Shown here: positions 6,970-15,713 of the stretch, one piece after another
How the letters are laid out: every line of letters starts with the position of its first letter
Position numbering within the stretch: the stretch's first letter is position 1
Origin: an uncultured Prevotella sp.
GTDB taxonomy: Bacteria > Bacteroidota > Bacteroidia > Bacteroidales > Bacteroidaceae
Reading direction: 5' to 3'
Length of the DNA stretch: 24,527 nucleotides
Assembly: GCA_934183355.1 (NCBI GenBank)
Contig: CAKPST010000036.1
Span: forward strand, 1 to 24,527
Position numbers and translations under genes: made by a program
The notes under the pieces: generated by a model
Database searches by the model: none
Seen by the model: the letters and a program-made list of their open reading frames with translations, nothing else
What the model was told of the DNA's origin: nothing

Positions 6970-9900
6970 ATGAATTTGCTCAATAAGACATATAAATCAT
7001 TTCTTAAATCTCACATCCGTGTCTTTTCGGCTCGCCTCTTTGTCGTCATGCTCGTCATGTCGGCTATAGCTGCTTATGCCATTACGCAGACACCTCGGCG
7101 CCTGCCCGAGCGCAAGCAGCGTCCTGCCAAGGACACTCTCGCCGTCAAGGCTCAGCCCATGCTTGCCGAAGACACCATCCCCGACTCGCTTCTTCATCCG
7201 CGCTGGCAGATACAGCGCACACTGCCTATCACCCTCGACGACCTCGACCAGGGTGCTGCCGACTTGCGCCGCCCCGACAATCTCAAGCAGGAGGTGGAGT
7301 ACAACGACTCGCTCGACCGTTATATCATCGGTTCAAAGATTAGTGACACATACATCAATGCGCCTGTCATGATGACGGCACAGGAATATCTCAAGTGGAG
7401 CGAGCGCCAATTCATGAACAACTTCTTCCGCAAGAAGAACGACGAGATATTCCAAGCCAAGGGCAAGGAGAAGTTCGACTTCACCGATATGCACTTCGAT
7501 CTCGGTCCGGCTGAGAAGATTTTTGGTCCTGGTGGTGTGCGCATCAAGACCCAGGGAACGGCTGAACTGAAGTTTGGTGCCACGATGAAGAACATCGACA
7601 ACCCTTCGTTGCCCGTTCGCAACCGCAAGACCACAACGATGGACTTCGACGAGAAGATCAATCTCAACCTCAACGGACGTGTCGGCGACAAGGTCAACAT
7701 GAATCTCAACTACAACACCGACGCCACATTCGACTTCGACGCTCAGAGCCTCAAGCTCAAGTATGACGGCAAGGAGGACGAGATAGTGAAGCTTGTTGAG
7801 GCTGGCAACGTGTCGTTCCCGTCCAATTCGTCGTTGGTCAAGGGCGCTTCGTCGCTCTTTGGTGTGCGCACCGACTTGCAGTTTGGCAAGCTCAAGCTAC
7901 AGCTTGTTGCCTCTCAGAAGAAGTCGTCCACCAAGAGTGTGTCGTCCAAGGGTGGCAAGCAGTTTATGCCGTTCGAGATAGACGCTGCCAACTACGAGGA
8001 CAATCGCCACTTCTTCCTCGCCCAGTATTTTCGCGACCGCTACGACGAGTCGATGCGCACATTGCCCAACCTCACGTCTGGTGTCAAAATCAATCGTGTC
8101 GAGATATGGGTCACCAACAAGACCGGAACAACAGCCAACACTCGCAACATCATTGCTCTCACCGACCTCGGCGAGAATCGTTCGGTGTCAAACCCTATTT
8201 GGGGGGCGACAGGACAGGCTGTGCCTTCCAATGCCGCCAACTCCGAGTATTCGGCAATGACTACGCAGTATGTCGCCGCACGCAATATCGACGAGACATC
8301 CACTGTGCTCGATGCCATCCCAGGATTTAATGGTGGCTCCGACTACGAGAAACTTGAGAAAGCCCGACTGCTCAACTCTTCGGAGTATTCGGTCAATCAG
8401 TCGCTCGGATATGTGTCGCTCAAGACGCAGCTCCAGACCGACCAAGTGCTCGCCATCGCCTACGAATACACTTATGGTGGTGTCACCTATCAGGTGGGCG
8501 AGTTTGCCAGCGACATCACCGACGTGTCGCAGGCATTGTTTGTCAAGTCGCTCAAGAACACATCCAACAATCCGCAGCAGGGCAACTGGGGCTTGATGAT
8601 GAAGAATGTCTACTATTTGGCTTCATCGGTCGAGAAGGAGAAGTTCCGCCTCGACGTCAAGTTCCAGAGCGACACAGCGGGTGTCTACCTCACATACATC
8701 CCCGAACCTCAGGTCAAGGACCAGACCATCATCAAGCTCCTTGGTGCCGACCGTCTCGACAATAACAACAAGGCACATCCCAACGGCTACTTCGACTATG
8801 TCGAGGGCTACACCGTTGCCAATGGTCGTGTATTCTTCCCCGTTGCCGAACCCTTCGGCAAGTATATGTACAACTATCTTGTCTCCAAGGGTGTATCCTC
8901 TGAGCAGGCATCCAAGTATGCCTTCACCGAGCTTTACGACTCCACCAAGACCGTTGCCAAGCAGATAGCCGAGAAGGACAAGTATGTGCTCATGGGACAA
9001 TTCCGTGGCACGTCTGCCAATGTCATTTCCACTGGAGCCTACAACATTCCGCAGGGTTCGGTAGTGGTGACGGCTGGCGGCATCACCCTCGCCGAGGGCA
9101 CCGACTACTCGGTCGACTACTCAGGTGGCGAGGTGACTATCCTCAATCAGAGCATCATCGATGCCGGCACCCAGGTGAATGTCTCTGTGGAGAGCAACAC
9201 CGACTATGCCCAACAGCGCAAGACGATGTTCGGAATGAACTGGGAGTACGACTTCTCCAAGAACTTCCAACTCTCGGGTACGGTGCAACACCTCTCCGAG
9301 CAGGCGCTCACCAACAAGGTGAACATGGGCAGCGAACCTCTCAACAACACCCTTTGGGGACTCAATGTCAACTGGAAGAAGGAGAGCCAGTGGCTCACCA
9401 ACATGCTCGACAAGTTGCCATTGCTGCATCTCACTCAGCCCTCGCAGATATCGTTCACAGGCGAGTTTGCCCAGCTCATAGCCGGACAGAGTCGTGGCAC
9501 CCAGGACAATGCCTCCTATATCGACGACTTCGAGAACACCAAGAGCACCATCGACGTCTCTACGCCCACATCATGGACGCTCTCGTCGGTGCCGTCGATG
9601 TTCCCCGAGTCGGCAGACAAGACCACACTGCGCTCGGGCTTCAACCGTTCGCGCATGGCATGGTACACCATCGACCCTATATTCACGCGTCGTTCGTCGT
9701 CGCTCACTCCAGGTCACATCAAGAGCGACCTCAATCAGCTCAGCAACTACTATGTGCGCGAGGTGTATGTCAACGAGCTTTTCCCCAATCGCGACCAGAG
9801 TGCCTACAATGGAGCGTCGTCTACCATCAATGTGCTCAACCTCGCCTATTACCCCAACGAGCGTGGTCCCTACAATTTCAATCCCGACCTCAATCTTGAC

Positions 9901-12900
9901 GGCACTCTCAACCATCCGCAGCAACATTGGGGTGGCATGATGCGCAAGCTCGACACCAACGACTTTGAGGCTGCCAACATCGAATACGTCGAATTCTGGA
10001 TGCTCGACCCCTTCATCTACGAGCGTCAAGAGGGCAAGACCACCGACCTTGGTGGCGACTTCTATATCAACCTCGGCGAGATGAGCGAGGACATCCTACG
10101 CGATGGCAAGAAGTTCTACGAGAGTGGAATGCCAGTCGATGGCTCCAACAGCTTCACCACTACACAGTGGGGCAAGGTGCCCAATCAGGCTACTGTCACT
10201 TATGCCTTTGCCACCACCAAGGGAGCACGTGCCTTGCAGGATGTGGGCTACAACGGACTCAACAACGAGGAGGAGCAGAAGTGGAAGTCGTATCAAGACT
10301 TCCTCACCGAGATACAGGGCAAGGTCAACCCTGTCGTGTGGGACTCTATATGGGCAGACCCTGCTGGCGACGACTACCACTACTTCCGTGGCACCGACTA
10401 CGACCAGATGCAGGCTCCCATCTTGCGCCGCTACAAGTACATCAACAACCCTCAGGGCAATTCGCCCGACAGCGACTCGCGCACCGAGAGCTACGACACT
10501 TCATATAAGTCGACTCCCGATGTCGAGGACATCAATCAGGACTATACGCTCAACGAGTATGAGAAGTATTTCCAGTATCATGTGTCTGTACGCCCCGAAG
10601 ACTTCGAGGTGGGCAAGAACTACATCGTAGACAAGCGCACCACACAGCCCCCTCTGCGCAATGGCGACAAGGGCAAAGCCGACTGGTATCTCTTCCGCAT
10701 TCCTCTCTCTGAGTATCAGAAGAGGGTAGGCTCCATCACCGACTTCACCTCTGTGCGCTTCATGCGTATGTTCATGACTGGGTTTAAGCAGCCCATCGTT
10801 CTGCGTTTTGCCACCCTCGACCTCGTGCGTGGCGAGTGGCGCATCTATGAGCAGAATCTCGACAACTCTGCCAGCACCTCGGGTCGTCTCTCGGTGAGTG
10901 CTGTCAACATCGAGGAGAACAACGACAAGAGCCCAGTCAACTACGTTCTGCCTCCGGGCATACAGCGTGGACAAGACCCCACACAGCCCCAGCTTGTCGA
11001 GAACAACGAGCAGGCTCTCTCCATGACTGTCAATACACTTGGCTCGGGTGAGGCTAAGGCTGTCTACAAGAACACGTCGCTCGACCTGCGCCAGTACAAG
11101 CGTATACAGATGTTTGCTCATGCCAATGCCTTCGAGCAGAACACCACCAACCTCGTCGACGACCAGCTCTCGGTGTTCGTGCGTCTGGGTTCCGACTACA
11201 AGAGCAACTACTACGAGTATGAGATACCACTCAAGCTTACTGCTCCTGGCAAGTATGGCCGCTTCTCGCTCGCCGATGCCAAGGCAGTATGGCCCGAGGA
11301 CAACATGCTCGACATCCCGCTGTCGCTCTTCACCGGACTCAAGAAGGAGCGCAATAAGGCTAAGGCTCAGGGCTTGGCATCGTTCAATCGTGCCTTCACT
11401 GCCTACGACACCGAGCATCCCAAGAATCGTATCACCGTCATGGGCAATCCTTCGCTCGGCGAGGTGAAGACCATGGTCATCGGTGTGCGCAACAACTCTT
11501 CGCAGGAGAAGAGTGGCGAGGTGTGGGTCAACGAGCTTCGACTCAAGGAGTTCAACAACTCTGGTGGATGGGCTGCCCAGGGCAATCTCAATGTGCAGCT
11601 GTCCGACCTCGGCTCTGTCAATGCTCAGGGACGCTATATGTCGGCTGGCTTCGGCGGACTTGAGGAGGGTGTTGCCGAGCGCAGCACCGACAATCAAGCC
11701 AACTACACTGTCACGACGAGCATCGAGCTTGGCAAGTTCTTCCCCGACAAAGCCAAGGTTTCGGCTCCGCTTTACTACTCGGTGACCAAGGAGAAGACTT
11801 CGCCTAAGTACAATCCGCTTGACACCGACATGGAGCTATCCGACGCTCTCGACGCCGCTGGCTCCAAGCACGAGCGCGACTCCATAGAGAGCATCGCTGT
11901 GACTAAGGTGACGCAGACCAACTTCTCGCTCTCCAACGTGAGAGTGGGCATTCAGAACAAGCGCCACCCTATGCCATACGACCCTGCCAACTTCTCGTTC
12001 TCCTATTCGCACAGCCACTCCTACACCACGGGCGAGACCACTGTCTACGAGCGTGAGGACAACTGGCGTGGCTCGCTCAACTACTCGTGGACACCTGTCT
12101 ACAAGGCGTATGAGCCGTTCAAGAAGATTAAGTCGAAGTCGAAGTGGCTCGACTTCCCACGCAAGTTTGGGCTCAACTGGCTGCCGCAGAACGTGGGCTT
12201 CAACACGGAGATAACGCGCAACTACTATGAGCTGCAAGAGCGCGACATGGAGTCGACCGAGAATCAGAATCTGCCGCTTACATTCGCGTCGCAGTTCTTG
12301 TGGAATCGCGAGTTCAACCTGCGCTGGGATCTCACCAAGAATCTGCACATGAACTTCCAGAGTGCCACCAACGCCGAGATAGTAGAGCCTTACACTGCTG
12401 TCAACAAGGACCTCTATCCCGACCGCTACGAGGCATGGAAGGACTCTGTATGGACGTCCATACGCCACATGGGCACACCTCTCAACTACAGTCAGTCGTT
12501 CCAGGCATCATACAAGTTGCCTATCAATCTGCTGCCTGTGTTCGACTGGATTACGTCCGACGCATCCTACAACGCCACCTACAACTGGGTGCGTGGCACC
12601 GACCTTGAGGACGGAACGTCGCTGGGCAACACCATCGCCAACAACCGCCAGATCAACATCAACGGTCAGTTCAACATGGAGAAGCTCTACAATCATGTGC
12701 CATTCCTCAAGAAGGCAAATGAGCGATTCAAGCGTTCTAATGCTCGCTCTAATGCTATGTCCGATCGCAACCGAAAGGCTAAGTCTAAAGCCAAGGATCC
12801 TAAGGCTAAGGACGACACGTCGGATGCCAAGGACAACAGCTTGCGCTCGTGTGTGGTGAAGAAGAAGCGTGCCTTTGAGAAGGACCTCACGCTCTTGCCC

Positions 12901-14583
12901 GACACCACTATCAAGGTGACACACGGCAAGAAGACCAAGCGTCTCATCGTGTCTGCCAAGACGCAGGACGGCAAGGCGTTTGAACTGAAGTATCGCCGCC
13001 TCGACGACAACAACATACGCATCATGAACAAGGTTGACTCGGCGCTGAAGATAAAGATTTCGGTGGCTGCCAAGGAGCCTCTCGACAATCAGAAGTGGTA
13101 TCGCACGGCACAGTCTGTGGCACGTGTCTTGATGATGGTGCGCAGCGTCAACGTCAGCTATCGCAATCAGTATGCCATGTCGCTGCCAGGATTCAAGCCT
13201 ATGATTGGCAATGTCTTTGGTCAGGGCAGTGGCATGGGTCCGCTTTCGCCGGGTCTTGACTTTGCCTTCGGATTCATGGGCGACAGCTACATCGACAAGG
13301 CACGCGACCGTGGATGGCTACTCATGAGCGACTCGCTCGCCACACCTGCCACCACCAACAAGACCGAAGACCTCCAACTGCGTGCCACGCTTGAGCCGGT
13401 CAACAATCTCAAGATCGACCTCAACGCCAGTCGCACACAGACCAAGGCACGTTCGGTGCAGTATATGTATGCTGGCAATCCCACTACGCAGAGTGGTTCG
13501 TTCACGATGACCACCCTCTCACTGCGCAGCGCCTTCGAGGGTTCGGGCAATGCTAACAATGGCTACCATTCAGCTTCGTTCGAGCGATTCTGCAATTCGC
13601 TCGACGCTTATCGCCAGCGTGTTGAGGCTAAGTATGAGGGGGCTATATATCCCGCAGGCACACCGCTTGCCGGACAGCAGTTTAATGCCGAGAATGGTGG
13701 TGTCAACAAGTACAGTGCCGATGTCATGGTGCCAGCCTTCCTCGCAGCCTACACCAATATGGGCGATGGTGGAATGTCGATATTCCCGTCGCTCTCTAAG
13801 TTGCTGCCCAACTGGACCATCAAGTACAGTGGACTGTCTAAGTTGCCGTGGTTCCGCGACATGTTCAAGAGTGTCAATCTCAACCACTCCTACAAGAGCA
13901 TCTACGCCGTAGGCTCATACGCGTCGTACAGTACATATATGGACTATATGAACGGACTGGGATTCATCACCGACGCCACCACTGGTTCGCCCGTCCCCAA
14001 CTCTATGTACAACGTCTCCACCGTCAGCATCAACGAGTCGTTCTCGCCATTGCTCGGCATCGACTTCACGTTGCACAACAACATGACCATCAAGGCAGAG
14101 TATCGCACCACGCGTGTGTTGAGTCTCAGCATGACGTCAGTGCAGATCAACGAGTCGTCGTCGCACGACTGGGTGATAGGTGCCGGCTACACTATCAACA
14201 ACTTCAATCTGTTTGGTAGTTCGAGCACCAAGCATCGTCAGGTGCGCAGCAAACAGCGTGGCAAGTCAGACAACACGAATAACAACTCATCGTCGTCGCG
14301 TCGCTCTACAAGCGGTGTCAACAACGACCTCAAGTTGCGTCTCGACCTCAGTCTGCGCAAGCAGGCATCCATCAGTCGCGACATCGCCACGATGACATCG
14401 TCTGCCAACAGCGGAAACACCGCCTTCAAACTGTCGTTCTCAGCCGACTACACCATGTCGCGCCTGCTCACCATGAGCTTCTACTACGACCGTCAGACAA
14501 ACACCCCTCTGCTCTCGTCAAGCTCATACCCCACGACGACCCAAGACTTCGGACTAAGCATGAAGTTCTCGTTGACGAGGTAA
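6970..14583 (+). CDS. sprA: Type IX secretion outer-membrane translocon SprA/Sov
   Basis: SprA is the giant single-chain beta-barrel through which type IX cargo crosses the outer membrane. At 2537 aa it matches the roughly 2400-2500 aa known for Flavobacterium SprA and Porphyromonas Sov. A hydrophobic export signal spans about residues 20-38. The N-terminal third carries SprA-N type segments (GDKVNMNLNYNTDATFDFD near 237-255). The family motif SYIDDFENTKS is near residues 848-858, followed by the typical STPTSWTLSSVP. The remainder is barrel sequence with alternating aromatic strands. Unusual are a Lys/Arg-rich, apparently disordered stretch near 1912-1970 and a Ser/Asn/Arg-rich stretch near 2417-2450. 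It begins 35 nt after ruvA, without a recognised promoter, so it is probably co-transcribed. Other type IX genes (porK-N, porV) are not in this window. Confidence 0.95.
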   Translation: MNLLNKTYKSFLKSHIRVFSARLFVVMLVMSAIAAYAITQTPRRLPERKQRPAKDTLAVKAQPMLAEDTIPDSLLHPRWQIQRTLPITLDDLDQGAADLRRPDNLKQEVEYNDSLDRYIIGSKISDTYINAPVMMTAQEYLKWSERQFMNNFFRKKNDEIFQAKGKEKFDFTDMHFDLGPAEKIFGPGGVRIKTQGTAELKFGATMKNIDNPSLPVRNRKTTTMDFDEKINLNLNGRVGDKVNMNLNYNTDATFDFDAQSLKLKYDGKEDEIVKLVEAGNVSFPSNSSLVKGASSLFGVRTDLQFGKLKLQLVASQKKSSTKSVSSKGGKQFMPFEIDAANYEDNRHFFLAQYFRDRYDESMRTLPNLTSGVKINRVEIWVTNKTGTTANTRNIIALTDLGENRSVSNPIWGATGQAVPSNAANSEYSAMTTQYVAARNIDETSTVLDAIPGFNGGSDYEKLEKARLLNSSEYSVNQSLGYVSLKTQLQTDQVLAIAYEYTYGGVTYQVGEFASDITDVSQALFVKSLKNTSNNPQQGNWGLMMKNVYYLASSVEKEKFRLDVKFQSDTAGVYLTYIPEPQVKDQTIIKLLGADRLDNNNKAHPNGYFDYVEGYTVANGRVFFPVAEPFGKYMYNYLVSKGVSSEQASKYAFTELYDSTKTVAKQIAEKDKYVLMGQFRGTSANVISTGAYNIPQGSVVVTAGGITLAEGTDYSVDYSGGEVTILNQSIIDAGTQVNVSVESNTDYAQQRKTMFGMNWEYDFSKNFQLSGTVQHLSEQALTNKVNMGSEPLNNTLWGLNVNWKKESQWLTNMLDKLPLLHLTQPSQISFTGEFAQLIAGQSRGTQDNASYIDDFENTKSTIDVSTPTSWTLSSVPSMFPESADKTTLRSGFNRSRMAWYTIDPIFTRRSSSLTPGHIKSDLNQLSNYYVREVYVNELFPNRDQSAYNGASSTINVLNLAYYPNERGPYNFNPDLNLDGTLNHPQQHWGGMMRKLDTNDFEAANIEYVEFWMLDPFIYERQEGKTTDLGGDFYINLGEMSEDILRDGKKFYESGMPVDGSNSFTTTQWGKVPNQATVTYAFATTKGARALQDVGYNGLNNEEEQKWKSYQDFLTEIQGKVNPVVWDSIWADPAGDDYHYFRGTDYDQMQAPILRRYKYINNPQGNSPDSDSRTESYDTSYKSTPDVEDINQDYTLNEYEKYFQYHVSVRPEDFEVGKNYIVDKRTTQPPLRNGDKGKADWYLFRIPLSEYQKRVGSITDFTSVRFMRMFMTGFKQPIVLRFATLDLVRGEWRIYEQNLDNSASTSGRLSVSAVNIEENNDKSPVNYVLPPGIQRGQDPTQPQLVENNEQALSMTVNTLGSGEAKAVYKNTSLDLRQYKRIQMFAHANAFEQNTTNLVDDQLSVFVRLGSDYKSNYYEYEIPLKLTAPGKYGRFSLADAKAVWPEDNMLDIPLSLFTGLKKERNKAKAQGLASFNRAFTAYDTEHPKNRITVMGNPSLGEVKTMVIGVRNNSSQEKSGEVWVNELRLKEFNNSGGWAAQGNLNVQLSDLGSVNAQGRYMSAGFGGLEEGVAERSTDNQANYTVTTSIELGKFFPDKAKVSAPLYYSVTKEKTSPKYNPLDTDMELSDALDAAGSKHERDSIESIAVTKVTQTNFSLSNVRVGIQNKRHPMPYDPANFSFSYSHSHSYTTGETTVYEREDNWRGSLNYSWTPVYKAYEPFKKIKSKSKWLDFPRKFGLNWLPQNVGFNTEITRNYYELQERDMESTENQNLPLTFASQFLWNREFNLRWDLTKNLHMNFQSATNAEIVEPYTAVNKDLYPDRYEAWKDSVWTSIRHMGTPLNYSQSFQASYKLPINLLPVFDWITSDASYNATYNWVRGTDLEDGTSLGNTIANNRQININGQFNMEKLYNHVPFLKKANERFKRSNARSNAMSDRNRKAKSKAKDPKAKDDTSDAKDNSLRSCVVKKKRAFEKDLTLLPDTTIKVTHGKKTKRLIVSAKTQDGKAFELKYRRLDDNNIRIMNKVDSALKIKISVAAKEPLDNQKWYRTAQSVARVLMMVRSVNVSYRNQYAMSLPGFKPMIGNVFGQGSGMGPLSPGLDFAFGFMGDSYIDKARDRGWLLMSDSLATPATTNKTEDLQLRATLEPVNNLKIDLNASRTQTKARSVQYMYAGNPTTQSGSFTMTTLSLRSAFEGSGNANNGYHSASFERFCNSLDAYRQRVEAKYEGAIYPAGTPLAGQQFNAENGGVNKYSADVMVPAFLAAYTNMGDGGMSIFPSLSKLLPNWTIKYSGLSKLPWFRDMFKSVNLNHSYKSIYAVGSYASYSTYMDYMNGLGFITDATTGSPVPNSMYNVSTVSINESFSPLLGIDFTLHNNMTIKAEYRTTRVLSLSMTSVQINESSSHDWVIGAGYTINNFNLFGSSSTKHRQVRSKQRGKSDNTNNNSSSSRRSTSGVNNDLKLRLDLSLRKQASISRDIATMTSSANSGNTAFKLSFSADYTMSRLLTMSFYYDRQTNTPLLSSSSYPTTTQDFGLSMKFSLTR

Positions 14584-14611
14584 AAAGTTTGACATCCGCA
14601 TGTAGACAGAA

Positions 14612-14790
14612 GCACGTGGAGGAGGTTTTAAGACATAAGAACATAAGGACATGGAGGAGGTTTAAGACTACCTCCCCACGAACATGTTCTTCTGTTCTTC
14701 TGTCTTAACCCCCTTCCCCCATGTCCTTCTGTCCTCCCTTCTACCCATCCCCACGAATATGTTCTTATGTTCTTATGTCTTTCCCTAAGA
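14612..14790. repeat. Mosaic of inverted and direct repeats after sprA
   Basis: AAGACATAAGAACATAAG (14630-14647) recurs as a perfect 18-bp inverted copy at 14764-14781. A similar inverted copy lies at 14684-14706. CCCCACGAACATGTTCT (14674-14690) recurs with one change at 14749-14765, and GGAGGAGGTTT(T)AAGAC occurs at 14618-14634 and 14653-14668. GAACATGTTC at 14680-14689 is a perfect palindrome, and GGAGGT (14656-14661) pairs with ACCTCC (14670-14675) as a local hairpin. The layout suggests head-to-head copies of one intergenic element of about 45-75 bp. It may also serve as the sprA 3' end. Confidence 0.75.
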
Positions 14791-14821
14791 CTCATGTCCC
14801 CCATGTATACCCCATATTTTT

Positions 14822-14830
14822 CCCCCCCCC
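14822..14830. repeat. Run of nine C upstream of the pilus promoter
   Basis: A C9 homopolymer preceded by five T (14817-14821) lies 73 nt upstream of the -7 box of the pilus operon. Homopolymers of this length can slip during replication. Confidence 0.7.
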
Positions 14831-14903
14831 ATTCGTGTAAACGTTTGTACTGTTAATCATCCAATTTTTGCCAAAAACAGATACAGCTGTAACAGGATTG
14901 TAA

Positions 14904-14911
14904 TAACTTTG
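14904..14911 (+). promoter_or_regulatory. -7 box of the pilus operon
   Basis: TAACTTTG is a perfect TAnnTTTG match. A TTG at the usual -33 spacing is absent, so the promoter may need an activator or an alternative sigma factor. Transcription would start near 14915, leaving an unusually long leader of about 190 nt. Confidence 0.55.
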
Positions 14912-14966
14912 CATCGTCAAAACAACACAAGGGTCTCGAATAAGACGAGAAGAAACAACAACACTT

Positions 14967-15002
14967 ACGCGAATAACAACATTCACGCGAACAACAACAT
15001 TA
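14967..15002 (+). repeat. 18-nt tandem repeat in the pilus leader
   Basis: ACGCGAATAACAACATTC (14967-14984) is followed immediately by ACGCGAACAACAACATTA (14985-15002), with two differences. The repeat lies inside the predicted 5' leader, which is otherwise A-rich and weakly structured. Confidence 0.7.
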
Positions 15003-15105
15003 ATAAAACAAAAACGATGACATTCTAAGATAGGATGTAGTTGATATATAGATAGAATATAAGACTCTTAAACCGATTATAAAACAGTTAATTAAAAGCC
15101 TAAAT

Positions 15106-15678
15106 ATGATGAAGCATATTTACATATTCGTATTGGCAATGATGCTGCTCACAACGTCAGGCACAGCAAATGCGCAAGACGTGGCACTGAAGACCAACCT
15201 CCTGGGTTGGGCAACAATATCACTCAACGCAGGCGTTGAGATAGGCACAGCCGAGAAGCAGACGGCACAGGTGTTTGCTACCATCAACCCATGGTCGTTC
15301 TCTGGCGGCAAGAAGGTGCGCATCTGGAATGTCGAACCAGAATATCGCTGGTGGACATGTCAGCGCTTCGGCGGCAGCTTCTTCGGAGTACACGCCCTCG
15401 CAGGCGAGTACAACGTCAAGAACGTAGACCTCCCCTTTGGCATCCTGCCCAAGACCAAGCGCGGACGCCACTATGAAGGATGGTATGTTGGTGCCGGCGT
15501 CACCTACGGCTATCAGTGGTTGCTCTCACGCCACTGGAACATGGAGGCATCAGTAGGAGTAGGATATGCCTACAGTCCGTACAAGCTCTATGGTCGCTGC
15601 GCCCGTTGTCTGGAGAACACCCATCGCAATTACGTGGGTCCGACAAAGATAGCCCTCAGCATGGCTTATATATTCTGA
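15106..15678 (+). CDS. DUF3575 outer-membrane-type protein of the pilus operon
   Basis: The 190-aa product has a signal peptide (about 1-23, cut after NAQ or nearby) and a beta-barrel-like body with amphipathic strands, ending in the aromatic IALSMAYIF, typical of outer-membrane barrels. The block LKTNLLGWATISLNAGVEI just after the signal and the later EPEYRWW pattern match my recollection of DUF3575 proteins, which commonly precede type V pilus genes in Bacteroidales. Two Cys near the C-terminus (CARC) could form a disulfide. It is the first gene after the candidate promoter and lies 35 nt before the next gene. Its role in pilus assembly is not established; it may be an outer-membrane accessory. 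Confidence 0.75.
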   Translation: MMKHIYIFVLAMMLLTTSGTANAQDVALKTNLLGWATISLNAGVEIGTAEKQTAQVFATINPWSFSGGKKVRIWNVEPEYRWWTCQRFGGSFFGVHALAGEYNVKNVDLPFGILPKTKRGRHYEGWYVGAGVTYGYQWLLSRHWNMEASVGVGYAYSPYKLYGRCARCLENTHRNYVGPTKIALSMAYIF

Positions 15679-15713
15679 ACTCTTTTCTATAATATAATTA
15701 TCACGGTGAAGTT

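Larger units (their letters stand above)
14584..15105. other. Gene-free region between sprA and the pilus operon
   Basis: This 522-nt stretch holds no credible coding region. In order it contains a repeat mosaic (14612-14790), a CT-rich stretch ending in nine C (14822-14830), a -7 promoter box (14904-14911), and a purine/A-rich leader with a short tandem repeat (14967-15002). Short open frames on either strand lack coding character. Confidence 0.8.

Noticed and set aside
10501..11697. 398-codon minus-strand open frame inside sprA
   Set aside because: It is a shadow of sprA, whose barrel sequence continues unbroken through this interval; no recognisable protein pattern on the minus strand.
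14792..14986. 64-codon minus-strand open frame in the gap before the pilus operon
   Set aside because: It spans the poly-C tract and promoter and has no coding character, signal peptide or recognisable domain.
14612..15002. CRISPR array
   Set aside because: The repeats are irregular, partly inverted, and lack evenly sized unique spacers; no cas genes are nearby.
14831..15105. Invertible promoter for the pilus operon
   Set aside because: Bacteroides-type switches need inverted repeats flanking the promoter. I saw none around 14904-14911; the strong inverted repeats at 14630-14781 lie entirely upstream.
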